DNA from: Planctomyces sp. SH-PL62
GTDB lineage: Bacteria > Planctomycetota > Planctomycetia > Planctomycetales > Planctomycetaceae
Assembly: GCA_945893045.1 (NCBI GenBank)
Contig: CAMDEA010000019.1
Coordinates: 1-64,000, forward strand
DNA: 64,000 nucleotides
Direction: 5' to 3'
The notes under the pieces were generated by a model that worked only from the letters and a program-made list of their open reading frames with translations, searched no databases and had not been told where the DNA came from. The position numbers and the translations under genes were made by a program. Of the stretch, positions 46,719 through 55,641 are shown piece by piece. Every line of letters begins with the position of its first letter. The first letter of the stretch is position 1.

Positions 46719-48227
46719 TTACGCGATCAATTCGTGCCGGACCTGGCCGTCGCCGGCGATGGGGAACGGGCGGTTCTGTTGATCGTGAATAACGGAGTGC
46801 GGGTTGATGCCCAGCAAGTGAAACGTCGTCGCTTGAATATCCTTCGGAGAGATCGGCGTGTCGGCGACCGTTCCGCCGATGCGATCGCTGTGTCCGATGG
46901 CGGCTCCGCGATGAGTCCCTCCGCCCGCGAGCGACATCGAATACACCTGCGACCAATGATGCCGAGCGGCTCCGACCGGCTTCGAATCAATCTGCGGCGT
47001 GCGGCCGTGCTCGCTGAGACACAGCACCAACGTGTCTTCCAGCAACCCGCGTTGTTCGAGATCGAGGATCAGCGCGGAGTACGCGGCATCGAAGCCCGGC
47101 AGCAGGTACTGCTTCAAACGCGGATAGTGATTCTGGTGAGTGTCCCATGCTCCGCCAAAGTACGTGCCGTAAGCGTCCCAAAAAACCGAGACAAACTGAC
47201 TGCCCGCTTCGACCAGCCGCCGCGCGGCGAGGCACGATTGGCCAAACAGCGTCTGCCCGTATCGGTCTCGCAAGTTCGGAGCTTCTCGGCTGACATCGAG
47301 CGCCTCGCGAATTTTGGACGACGTCAGCAGCGATAGCGCGCGGCCTTGATTCGAAGAGTACGACCGCTCGGCCACCGTGTCGGCAGTTCGACGAGCCGCA
47401 TCAAACTGCGCGAGCAGTTCGCGGCGCAGATTGAATCGGTCGAGCGACACATGCTCGGCAAAGCGGCCCGCTCCGTCGAAAGAGAAGCGGCAGTCAGGAT
47501 CGATGGCCGAGTAGGGATCGGAGTATTCCTTCGGCTGTTCGTGTCGGACTTTCGGAGCCACCTTCAGCGACTTGCCCTCGAACTTCGCCCAGACCGGGTC
47601 GAACTGCTGGCCGAGGAATGCTCCGTAAGGCCCCGCGAGAACTCCGAGATCATCGACCTGCGAATTGAAAACCCAAGGCAAGCCGATATGCCGTGGCGTC
47701 CATTCGCTCGCTTCCGATCGCGGTGCGGATTGTGACCAGTAGTAATCAGCGATCGACCCGAAGTACGGCCAATGCGCCGGATCGCGCGGCTTGGTTTCGA
47801 GGTCGGTGGTGTAAGTCGGCATTCCGCTCAGCGCGTAGGCGACACAGTGGAGCGGGTACGGGTGCGTCATCGACCGCACGATTGTCAGCCGATCGGCGAC
47901 TTGAGCCGTCAGCGGCAAGCCTTCGCAAATCGGCACACCGGCCAGCGCGGACGAGATCGCCTTCATCTCCCCTTGAATCTCGACGGGAGCATCTGGTTTT
48001 GGATCAAACGTCTCATGCTGAGGAGCCGCTCCGAACAAAAACAGCATGATGCAGCGTTTCGCTTTTCCGAAACCACGCAGCTCGCCGCCAGAGGCCAATG
48101 ACTCCGCCGCCAGGGAGGCAGCTCGCTCGGCGGTTAGTCCATACACGCCCAGTCCGCCGATGTGCAGCAGATCGCGACGAGTCACACCGTCGCACAATTG
48201 CCGTGGAGAACCGAGCAAACGCAACAT
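46719..48227 (-). CDS. DUF1501 protein (sulfatase-like, Tat-exported)
   Basis: 502 residues. A twin-arginine leader (VTRRDLLHIGGLGVYGL) is present. Signature segments are KRCIMLFLFGAAPQHETFDPKP, LSEHGRTPQ and the C-terminal AGGGTHRGAAIGHSDRIGG. Unlike the gene at 37372 it has no adjacent PSD1 partner. A different sub-clade from the other two copies is likely. Confidence 0.9.
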   Translation of the reverse strand: MLRLLGSPRQLCDGVTRRDLLHIGGLGVYGLTAERAASLAAESLASGGELRGFGKAKRCIMLFLFGAAPQHETFDPKPDAPVEIQGEMKAISSALAGVPICEGLPLTAQVADRLTIVRSMTHPYPLHCVAYALSGMPTYTTDLETKPRDPAHWPYFGSIADYYWSQSAPRSEASEWTPRHIGLPWVFNSQVDDLGVLAGPYGAFLGQQFDPVWAKFEGKSLKVAPKVRHEQPKEYSDPYSAIDPDCRFSFDGAGRFAEHVSLDRFNLRRELLAQFDAARRTADTVAERSYSSNQGRALSLLTSSKIREALDVSREAPNLRDRYGQTLFGQSCLAARRLVEAGSQFVSVFWDAYGTYFGGAWDTHQNHYPRLKQYLLPGFDAAYSALILDLEQRGLLEDTLVLCLSEHGRTPQIDSKPVGAARHHWSQVYSMSLAGGGTHRGAAIGHSDRIGGTVADTPISPKDIQATTFHLLGINPHSVIHDQQNRPFPIAGDGQVRHELIA

Positions 48228-48410
48228 CGCGGCAGCCTCAGGCCAAGAAGAGCGGTCCAGCCGTTACTGTCGAGCAACGTAGTGTCGCGACCGCAGCCTG
48301 TCGAGCAGTTCTGGCGGTTGCCACGTTCTCCGGGCACCAGTAGACTCCCGCCCCTTCGGTTTCGACCGGTTTTCGCGACTTACTCTTGATGATATTGAGG
48401 ATCCTGCAAC
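48228..48410. other. Divergent intergenic region upstream of rpmA
   Basis: 183 bases between the DUF1501 start and rpmA. TGAGGATCC lies upstream of the rpmA ATG as a candidate ribosome binding site. No clear promoter was identified. Confidence 0.4.
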
Positions 48411-48671
48411 ATGGCTCATAAGAAGGGACAAGGCTCCAGCCGCAACGGACGTGACTCGAATTCCCAGCGGCTGGGGATCAAGAAGTTCGGCGGCCAAAGC
48501 GTCATCGCCGGCAACATCCTGGTGCGGCAGTGTGGTACCAAGTGGCATCCCGGCAAGAACGTGGGACTCGGCAAAGACTACACGATCTTTTCGCTGGTCG
48601 ACGGCACCGTTTACTTTGATCGAGAAGGCCGCCGAATCAACGTTCGATTGCCAGAGACGGCTCAGGCTTAA
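48411..48671 (+). CDS. rpmA: 50S ribosomal protein L27
   Basis: 86 residues, [29 protein letters not shown], the family's unmistakable N-terminus. Unusually, rplU (L21), its customary operon partner, is not upstream; upstream is the divergent DUF1501 gene. Confidence 0.97.
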   Translation: MAHKKGQGSSRNGRDSNSQRLGIKKFGGQSVIAGNILVRQCGTKWHPGKNVGLGKDYTIFSLVDGTVYFDREGRRINVRLPETAQA

Positions 48672-48695
48672 TTGATACCAGACGATGGATTGTCC

Positions 48696-48723
48696 AAGGC
48701 GGGAATCATCTCCCGCCTTTTTT
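48696..48723 (+). terminator. Rho-independent terminator of rpmA
   Basis: AAGGCGGGA, 4-5 nt loop, TCCCGCC then TTTTTT; 25 nt after the rpmA stop. Confidence 0.9.
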
Positions 48724-48840
48724 CTTGCCCATTGCGAAGGGGGCGTCAGTTTGTCCTTGCCGAAAGCCACCAAAAACGGTGAGCTATGGGCCTGTTCGCG
48801 TTCGATCTCAGAGAGACGAACGAAACACAGGAGGTCGCCC

Positions 48841-50292
48841 ATGTCCACGAAATTGTCTTGGGGCCATCCCGCGCTCAGCCGCCGCACCGCTTTGCAGGCG
48901 GGTGCCGTCGGGCTGCTGGGATTGGGGACGAACCATCTGGAGTCACTGCGAGCGGCAGCGGCTCCAGGGCACGCATTAGTCGGCACCGCTAAGTCGGTCA
49001 TTTATGTCTTTTTGTCCGGAGGCTTGGCGCAGCAGGACAGCTTTGATTTGAAGCCTGACGCGCCGGACAACATTCGCGGCGAGTTCCAACCGATCTCGAC
49101 GCGCACTCCCGGACTCCAGATTTGCGAGCACTTGCCGCAGCTCGCGCAACGCAGTCACCTGTGGTCGCTGTGCCGCTCGCTGACGCATCCGTCGAACGAT
49201 CATTCGTTGGGTCATCACATCATGCTGACCGGTCGCTCGGACGCGCCGGTGGGCTTCAATCCCAGCAAGCCGGGACCGCTTGATTGGCCATCCATCGCGT
49301 CCGTTGGCGGAGCGATGACTCCTTCGCGCAACAATCTGCCTCCGGCCGTCGTGCTGCCGGATCGCTTGGTGCATTATTCCGCACGAGTTCTCCCCGGTCA
49401 GTTCGCGGGGCTGATGGGCTCGCGGCGAGATCCGTGGTTCATCGAACTTTCGCCATTCAGTTCACTCGGTTACGGAGCGTACCCGGAATACGAGTTCGAT
49501 CATCAAGAGCGGCCAAAGATGCCGCGTCGCTTTAAGTTTGAAGCGCCGAATCTCTCGCTGCCCGAAGGAGTCAGCTTCGGCCGCTTGGACCGGCGCGTGG
49601 ACTTAGTCAACTTGATCGATCAGCAGCGCATCGAATTGGATCGAGGCGGCTCGACCACGAGCTTCGACCGGCATCGCCAAACCGTGCTGTCTCTGTTGAC
49701 CGACGCCAAGACGCGGCAAGCGTTCGATGTGACGAAAGCTCCGGATGCCGACCAGGATCGTTATGGACGCAATTCGTTCGGCTGGTCGCTGCTGATGGCC
49801 AAACGGCTGGTCGAAGTCGGCGTCAATTTGATCCAAGTGAATCTCGGCAACAACGAAACGTGGGACACGCACGGCGAAGCGTTCCCACATCTCAAGGATT
49901 TGCTGTTCCCGCCGACGGATAAGGCGTTGTCCGCGCTGTTGGATGACCTGTCACAAAGCGGGTTGCTCGACAGCACGCTGATCGTGATGGCTGGCGAATT
50001 CGGCCGCACACCGAAGATCACACACCTGCCGCAGCACTACAAACTCCCCGGCCGCGACCACTGGGGCGCGGTGCAAACCGTGTTCTTCGCCGGCGGCGGC
50101 GTGAAGGGGGGCCGAGTCATCGGCTCGTCCGACAAGATCGGCGGCTATCCCGCCACCGACCCGCAGCGTCCCGAAAACATGGCCGCGACGATTTATTCCG
50201 CGCTCGGCATCCCCGACACCGCCGCATGGCGCGACGACCTCGACCGCCCGCATCACATCTATCACGCCGAGCCAATCCGCGGATTGATCTGA
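48841..50292 (+). CDS. DUF1501 protein (sulfatase-like)
   Basis: 483 residues from the ATG at 48841, chosen for the AGGAGG ribosome binding site. The leader LSRRTALQAGAVGLLGLGTNHL is Tat-like. Signatures are [54 protein letters not shown] and SSDKIGGYPATDP. It stands alone, with no PSD1 neighbour. Confidence 0.92.
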   Translation: MSTKLSWGHPALSRRTALQAGAVGLLGLGTNHLESLRAAAAPGHALVGTAKSVIYVFLSGGLAQQDSFDLKPDAPDNIRGEFQPISTRTPGLQICEHLPQLAQRSHLWSLCRSLTHPSNDHSLGHHIMLTGRSDAPVGFNPSKPGPLDWPSIASVGGAMTPSRNNLPPAVVLPDRLVHYSARVLPGQFAGLMGSRRDPWFIELSPFSSLGYGAYPEYEFDHQERPKMPRRFKFEAPNLSLPEGVSFGRLDRRVDLVNLIDQQRIELDRGGSTTSFDRHRQTVLSLLTDAKTRQAFDVTKAPDADQDRYGRNSFGWSLLMAKRLVEVGVNLIQVNLGNNETWDTHGEAFPHLKDLLFPPTDKALSALLDDLSQSGLLDSTLIVMAGEFGRTPKITHLPQHYKLPGRDHWGAVQTVFFAGGGVKGGRVIGSSDKIGGYPATDPQRPENMAATIYSALGIPDTAAWRDDLDRPHHIYHAEPIRGLI

Positions 50293-50317
50293 GGTCAGCC
50301 ACTGCGATGAGTGAGAG

Positions 50318-50393
50318 GTTTAACCGCCACGCCATCGGCGTGCGCGGGAATCGTTTGGCCCTCGCGCCCACGCCGATGGCGTTGGGGTTAAAC
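50318..50393. repeat. Inverted-repeat doublet after the third DUF1501 gene
   Basis: Arms near 50318-50348 and 50359-50393, outer ends GTTTAAC, inner palindrome CACGCC-ATC-GGCGTG in each arm. The match is imperfect. Confidence 0.75.
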
Positions 50394-50508
50394 AAACTTT
50401 CCAGAATTCTGCGGAATCTTCTTCGTCCCCGTTCGTGCTTCCGACAGAGCGGCTCGTGTGAGTCGCTCGCAACGGAAACACGAGCAACACGAACGAGGGA
50501 GATGAATC

Positions 50509-51150
50509 ATGCGGAAGATCATTGTGGCATTGGGAGTTGTCGCGAGCGGAATGGTTGGAATCTTCGCCGTCGCAGGGCGGGGCACTCACGAACTTAAAGG
50601 CTTCGTCCGAGCGTCTGCCGACCGAGCGGCGGATGGTGTCACCGAATCGCTGTCGGAAGAAATCCACGACCGGAAGATCGACCAGGAGATGAAGCAGGTC
50701 CGGCTCGATCTGATCGACCAGCAAGTGCAGATGAATCTCTCCAGTCGCAAGATCGAGGAACTCACGGGCAGCATCGAGCGTCGGCAGCGACTCTTGGCCG
50801 AGGCGTATCCGATCCTCATCCTAATGCCCGTAGCCACGTTCGCCAGAACGTGGGCGACGTCGCGAAACCCCCACGTTCTGGCGAACGTGGCTACGACGGA
50901 CTTCGGCCTTGAAACCGAGTGCCTTTGCCACCGCCAAGAAGACGAGTTCGCCCCCATGAGGTTGAACCTGAGATACAAGCACAGGGTCGAGCATCACGAC
51001 GACGATGACAACCGCAGCAACTGGGGTTTCGTAATTGGGCGGATCATCACGTCGATCGGAAGCAGCATCCCCTCTACGGTCATCACGACATTGACCGGCC
51101 GCACGTCAAAGACGCCGACTCCGTGGCCGGCGAAAGCGGCGGAATCGTAG
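50509..51150 (+). CDS. Small membrane/coiled-coil protein, 3' part replaced by a repeat
   Basis: Good start: GAGGGAGATG upstream of ATG 50509, then a signal/TM segment (IIVALGVVASGMVGIFAVAG) and a charged, helical region (DQEMKQVRLDLIDQQVQMNLSSRKIEELTGSIERRQRLLAEA). From about 50829 the frame enters a perfect GTAG doublet and loses coiled-coil character; it then overlaps the 3' end of an opposite-strand gene. I infer that only the first 105 residues are original protein. Function unknown. Confidence 0.55.
   Translation: MRKIIVALGVVASGMVGIFAVAGRGTHELKGFVRASADRAADGVTESLSEEIHDRKIDQEMKQVRLDLIDQQVQMNLSSRKIEELTGSIERRQRLLAEAYPILILMPVATFARTWATSRNPHVLANVATTDFGLETECLCHRQEDEFAPMRLNLRYKHRVEHHDDDDNRSNWGFVIGRIITSIGSSIPSTVITTLTGRTSKTPTPWPAKAAES
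50829..50895. repeat. GTAG-headed inverted-repeat doublet inside a reading frame
   Basis: Arms 50829-50854 and 50870-50895, 26-nt perfect inverted copies. Each has CGTAG and the palindrome CCACGTTC-GCCA-GAACGTGG. It interrupts the reading frame of 50509. Confidence 0.95.
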
Positions 51151-51518
51151 GCACCCAGACGTTGCACCTTAAGCTTCGCGAAGCCCTGTTCCGCGAACCA
51201 TTGGTTGATCTCGTCCCACGAGGCAGGACGACCTTTGATGTCCGGTTGACCGATGACGATGCGGCGCGACTTGGAATCGTGAGTGATGCCGACGAAGCGC
51301 ATCGCGTCGCCAAAGTATCGGTTTTGCAATTTCAGACGGGTGAGGTATTGCAGCGGTCTGGCCGGAAGCAGTGTCGGCTCTTCGCCGCTCAAATCCACCG
51401 CGTAGCCGGAAGACCAAGGCTTCGTGAACTTCCACCAGAGGCGGCCATCAGCAACCTGAGTCAGATCATGCTCGCGCCCGCCTTGTCGTTCAGGCTTCAC
51501 TCGCGCGGGCAGAATCAA
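50994..51518 (-). CDS. Polyvalent-protein kinase-like domain protein
   Basis: 174 residues starting at TTG 51518. Segments REHDLTQVADGRLWWKFTKP, YLTRLKLQNRYFGDAMRFVGITHD, IVIGQPDIKGRPASWDEINQWF and LPIDVMIRP follow the pattern of the kinase-like domain found in phage polyvalent proteins (recalled, not searched). It overlaps the upstream 57-residue gene by a few bases, suggesting coupling. Its 3' end overlaps the tail of an opposite-strand frame. Confidence 0.5.
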   Translation of the reverse strand: MILPARVKPERQGGREHDLTQVADGRLWWKFTKPWSSGYAVDLSGEEPTLLPARPLQYLTRLKLQNRYFGDAMRFVGITHDSKSRRIVIGQPDIKGRPASWDEINQWFAEQGFAKLKVQRLGAYDSAAFAGHGVGVFDVRPVNVVMTVEGMLLPIDVMIRPITKPQLLRLSSSS

Positions 51519-51688
51519 GCCTTCTTCTTGGCACCATTGCTCGACCGCTCGCTACTCCGCTCCGTATCGCTCGCCCGCAGGAATTTGTCCAACTGCGCGT
51601 TGGCGTCGGCGGATGTTCGCTTCGGCGACTGCAAGCGAGCAGCCCGCATCCGCTGAGCTTGAGCGATCATTCGTTTGGTCATCTTCAT
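51515..51688 (-). CDS. Small basic protein, coupled to the kinase-like gene
   Basis: 57 residues (MKMTKRMIAQAQRMRAARLQ...KKKA), Arg/Lys/Ser-rich. The TGA at 51515-51517 overlaps the start of the next gene. The reading frame continues upstream without a better start, so its extent is uncertain. No family recognised. Confidence 0.45.
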   Translation of the reverse strand: MKMTKRMIAQAQRMRAARLQSPKRTSADANAQLDKFLRASDTERSSERSSNGAKKKA

Positions 51689-51744
51689 GGCGAGCCAAGG
51701 TATCTCAATCCCGTAGGGTTTCAAGGCAATTTTTGCCGCCGACT

Positions 51745-54671
51745 TCAAGACCGGTAACCCGGCCCGTTTGCTTCTTCGCGGCTGCGTTCCAGGTTGAGTT
51801 CCAAGAGTTTGGCGAGCAACTCGTCGGCTGAGAGTTCGGTCGGCCAGCCGTAGGCGGCAAAGACGGCCTCGTCGAGTTTGCGGTGCGCGAGGTCGAGCCA
51901 TGTTGGGCGCTCGTTGTAGAGATTGGTCAGCGTGCGCTTTTTGAGTTGCCCGGCGCAGACGACATCGCGCGGGATAAGGCGCGGATAGCGAACGGTGCCG
52001 ATGCCGTGCGAGTCGGCATCGTGAACGTAGCGTGCCCACGGGCCGGTGGTGGAGCCGGGGAATTCGAGCGTCTCGGTTTGCGTCCACTCCGGCGGGTTGA
52101 GCCAGTTGGTCCGCAGCCGATCCAACTCCACCGCCGCCGTCCCAATCGCCTCCCGCTGAGCCTCCGTCGCCGACGGAAACGCAAACGTCTCGAAGCACGT
52201 TGACGGCGTGTATCGAAAGCCGCTCTCTTTTTCACGCAATTGCGTGCCTTGAGCCAACGCCCACAATTCATGCGCTCGCGAATGTAGGACGCCAAAGACG
52301 TAATCATCCGGAGAAGCGAACGCCACAGTGGCGTCCGTCACCAACAATGGCAGCGTTGCCCAAACAAAGATTCGGTGTTTCGAGACACGCGGCGTGATCA
52401 TGAAACGAGGCAAGCAAGCGATCGCTGCACGCATCGCTTTTTGAGGGTCTCCAAGAATCCACCAATTTCTGCGCCGCATCGGACGACGATTCTGTTCTCG
52501 TACTGGTAAAACATTCGTCCGCAGAATTCGAACGGCTTCTCGTAAAGGGCCGCTTGTTCAACGCCGACGTCGGGCGGAACGTCGATAATCCAAAGGTCGT
52601 CCTCCCGCTTGGTGATTGTCAGCGCATTTGCCCAAGAGCGAACGACGTCGCTATTTGGTTTGCCGTGTACGTTGGGTGTCGCAAGGAATTCAAGCGCGAC
52701 CCTGCGATTCAAGTCAAATGGACCGTGAATCGCAGCACCGATGAAAGACATCGACTTGTTGTCTGAAAGGGGCTTCGCTGTGGTCGAATCAGCAGCCGAT
52801 GTCAGATTTGCATTGATTGTTGAAATGACTTGCCCGTCGAGTGCGCGGTTTGTGTCACTTCCATCATCGAACCCGACCATGCTGATATGCACGGTGGCTC
52901 CGTCAAGAATCCAGTCACGGTCACTGACGGCAAAGAAAATGTCTCCAGAATTCTTGATCCGTTTCAACGTCTCTCGATTCGCTCCGCCACGAATGCCTTG
53001 TGTTGCAAGCAAACCTGCGCGTTTTGCCTTTCCCTTTTCGATTTGCCACCGTGCTTTTTCAAACCAATAGCAACACAGGTCTGACTGGCCGGGAATTCGT
53101 GTCGCAAATAGTGATCGTAACCGTTCCACATATTCATCACCCAAGCCGGTTCGCATCACCTTGTCACCCAGGAACGGCGGGTTGCCGACGATGAAGTCGG
53201 CGGCGGGCCATTCGGGTTCCAGCGGGACGGCAGGGTTGGTCAGGTCGAGGATCGCGTCCATGCGGCGGATGCTTTCGATTGGCTCCAACACCGGATTGCG
53301 ACGCGGCGAGAAGCCGTTGTCGCGCATCCATTGCAGGTAGCCAATCCAGATCACGACCTGAGCCAGCTCCTGCGCGTAGGGATTGATCTCAATGCCGCTC
53401 AACTGCGTCGGCCGGACGTGCGGCAACTGCGCGACGCCGTGGCTCGCCGCGAACGTGATGACTTCTTTTTCCAGGTTCAGCAGCAGGTGCAACGCGACGT
53501 ACAAAAAATTGCCCGAACCGCAGGCCGGGTCGAGCACCGTCACATGCGACAGCCGCTCGGCAAAGTCCTGGATCAGTCGGTCGAACTTGGCTCGCGGCTT
53601 CGAGGCCTTGCGCTTGGCGGTGCTCTTTGTCTCGCGCCGCGCGGCGGCTTGAATCTCCGGCCAGAGTGCCTCACATTGCCGCTTCACATCATCCCACTCG
53701 CGCCGCAGCGGGGCCAGCATGACCGGACGGAGCAGCGTTTCAATGTCCTCGCGGCTGGTGTAGTGCGCGCCGATCAGCTCTTCCTTGTCTGGATCGAACG
53801 ACCGTTCAAAGAGCGTGCCGAAGATCGACGGCTCCACCGCGCTCCAGTCCTCATCAGCGACTCGGCGAACGACTGCGATCTCATCGACTTGTAGTTCGAT
53901 GACGCTCGCATCGGAAAACAGTCCGCCATTGAAATACAGGATGTAGTCAGCACCGAAATTGCCGCCGTGCGCCATCGCGTTGAACAACTGAGTCATCAAG
54001 ACCGTGAATTGCGAAGGCTTCATGTACGCACTGTCCAAACAACGCTTGAAGACGTCGTTGGGCAGCAGTTCGATGTCCTCAGCAAACATGCAGAACATCA
54101 GCTTCATCAGAAAATGCGCCGCATCTTTCGCCGCGACGCCGCGCTTACGCAGGCCTTTGGCGATTTCGGCGAACGACTTGGCCGCCTCTTTGGTGACCGT
54201 CTCCGTGGTCTTCAGCGGTCGCAGTTCATCGGGAGCCGTGAATACTCGCCGCAAAACGTTGAGGTTCTCCGGTTCGGTCAGTCCGTCGAGATTGAACGCA
54301 TAGACCTTCTTGGCCGTGCCGGTGAAGTTCGTGTGAATCTCGAACCGGTCCATGTCGCAGACGACCAGCAGCGGCGGGTTATCCAAGTCCTCGCGATATT
54401 GCAGCAACTGGTTGTACGCGGCCTTCAGGTCTTTGCGCTTGCCTTTGTACTCCCAGCCGAAATGGCCGCGCATCCAAACATCAGCCCAACCTTCGCCGCC
54501 ACCAACTCTGCTGACGCCTCGCTCGAAGGTGTAAAACGCTCCGTCGGGGTCGGAAGCGGCCGGCTTCGGTTGATTCAATAACTCGCAGACATCGAGGAAG
54601 TGCTCGTGACACGCCGACCGTTCGGACAACGTGACCTGCTTCCATTTGGCGATGAATACCTGGGGACTCAT
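51745..54671 (-). pseudogene. Type IIG-like restriction/DNA methyltransferase with one frameshift
   Basis: From MSPQVFIAKWKQVTL (54671) the frame encodes an N-terminal nuclease-like PD-(D/E)xK signature (ADVWMRGHFGWEYK), a helical connector, SAM motif I (DPACGSGNFLYVAL) and catalytic NPPF (FIVGNPPFLG). Near 52525 the homology switches frame: in the other frame TNVLPVREQNRRP leads to WWILGDPQKAMRAAIACLPRFMITPRVSKHR and a target-recognition/C-terminal part ending at 51745. A single-base indel in the raw sequence explains this; the full span is not a multiple of three. It could be phase variation, decay or an assembly error. There is no separate restriction subunit nearby. Confidence 0.85.
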
Positions 54672-54805
54672 GGGCGACGTCTTGTCTCGGCGCGGGCGTG
54701 ATGAACGATCGGAAAGCTCAAAGAGCGAGCCGCTGATACTACAGCCGGACCAGTCGTCCGTCTCTCCTGACTCGCTAATCGCGAGACAGACAACGACAAC
54801 GAGCC

Positions 54806-55090
54806 ATGCCCGCATCGACGAAAACCGTGTACGACCTGCGCCGCCAATGGAACCCCCACAAAGAACGGCTGGCGATCGAACGCAGCGAGCATTCCACCGC
54901 GATTCGTTTTCATCGAGCGTGCAGTTCGATGAGCGAAGTCGAACAGCTTGATCCGATCCGCCACTCCGCCATACTCGGCAGCAAGTTATGTGGATGGAAT
55001 TCGAGCTTGAATCGGCGGGTGTCACGCCGACTTCTCACGGAACGACCTCAACATCTTCGACCACGGCAAGCCGCGCACGGTCGGCGGTAA
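54806..55090 (+). pseudogene. 5' fragment of a small planctomycete gene, 3' end diverged
   Basis: The opening MPASTKTVYDLRRQWNPHK...SEHSTAIRFHRACSSMSEVEQLD looks like a conserved hypothetical (possibly HEPN-like) N-terminus that I recall from planctomycetes. After about residue 50 the sequence becomes Arg-rich shadow coding. Low confidence; it may be a remnant truncated by recombination. Confidence 0.35.
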
Positions 55091-55213
55091 GCCCGGCCGA
55101 GCGACCTTCGATCCGCGTCGCTTCAGCGGAGCGGCCGTTGGCTGGACGCTCAACGAGTTCACGCTGCCAAAACCAAAAGCCTTCGAGAGATCAACGCCGA
55201 ATGTCTTCGCCAT
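55022..55213 (-). CDS. Possible small protein downstream of the aspartic-protease-like gene
   Basis: 63 residues (MAKTFGVDLSKAFGFGSVNSL...), ATG 55213, 13 nt below the stop of 55226-55612. It is basic and Pro-rich, with no motif. An opposite-strand frame through the same bases looks equally protein-like, so this call is weak. Confidence 0.3.
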   Translation of the reverse strand: MAKTFGVDLSKAFGFGSVNSLSVQPTAAPLKRRGSKVARPGLPPTVRGLPWSKMLRSFREKSA

Positions 55214-55225
55214 GATTGCCTCTGG

Positions 55226-55612
55226 CTATTTGAGGTCCATCGCCTTTGCGTGCAGCAGCCGATGTCCGACCATATCCACGGCAGCCTGGCACTGCTCAAG
55301 CACGATGTAGCCGACGAGCGACTCGTACAGGCCGTCCGCAGGTTGCATATCGAGGAAGAGGACTTCGTTGAAGATGGCATCGAAACCTTCGACCTCGATT
55401 CGCACCGGACCGCAGACTTCGCCGAGCACTCGGCTTTGGGTGGCCGTTTCTAATTCCACGCTACGTTCGGCCACAAATGTCCCGAAGCGATTCTTCCAGG
55501 CTTTCGGCAACACCATCATCGACGCTTCCGTATCGACGAGGGCATCGCACCTCAAACCTTTGTCGAGTTCGAGAGCGTTGTCGATACGAACGGAAGTCAC
55601 GATGCGGCCCAT
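55226..55612 (-). CDS. Clan AA aspartic-protease-like protein with altered active site
   Basis: 128 residues. The retropepsin-like flap/active-site region reads CDALVDTEASMMVLP where DTGA(S/T) is expected; the Gly is Glu. The rest (VGYIVLEQCQAAVDMVGHRL) fits the single-domain clan AA proteins common in planctomycetes. The Glu substitution may abolish activity. It lies 30 nt downstream of the acsA 3' end, on the same strand. Confidence 0.6.
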   Translation of the reverse strand: MGRIVTSVRIDNALELDKGLRCDALVDTEASMMVLPKAWKNRFGTFVAERSVELETATQSRVLGEVCGPVRIEVEGFDAIFNEVLFLDMQPADGLYESLVGYIVLEQCQAAVDMVGHRLLHAKAMDLK

Positions 55613-55641
55613 GAGATATCCTCAGTTTGCGATGTGCTCCA

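Noticed and set aside
54988-55215. Plus-strand frame opposite the small gene below the aspartic-protease-like gene
   Set aside because: Thr/Ser/Arg-rich with no motif or ribosome binding site; probably a shadow, although the minus-strand frame is also weak.
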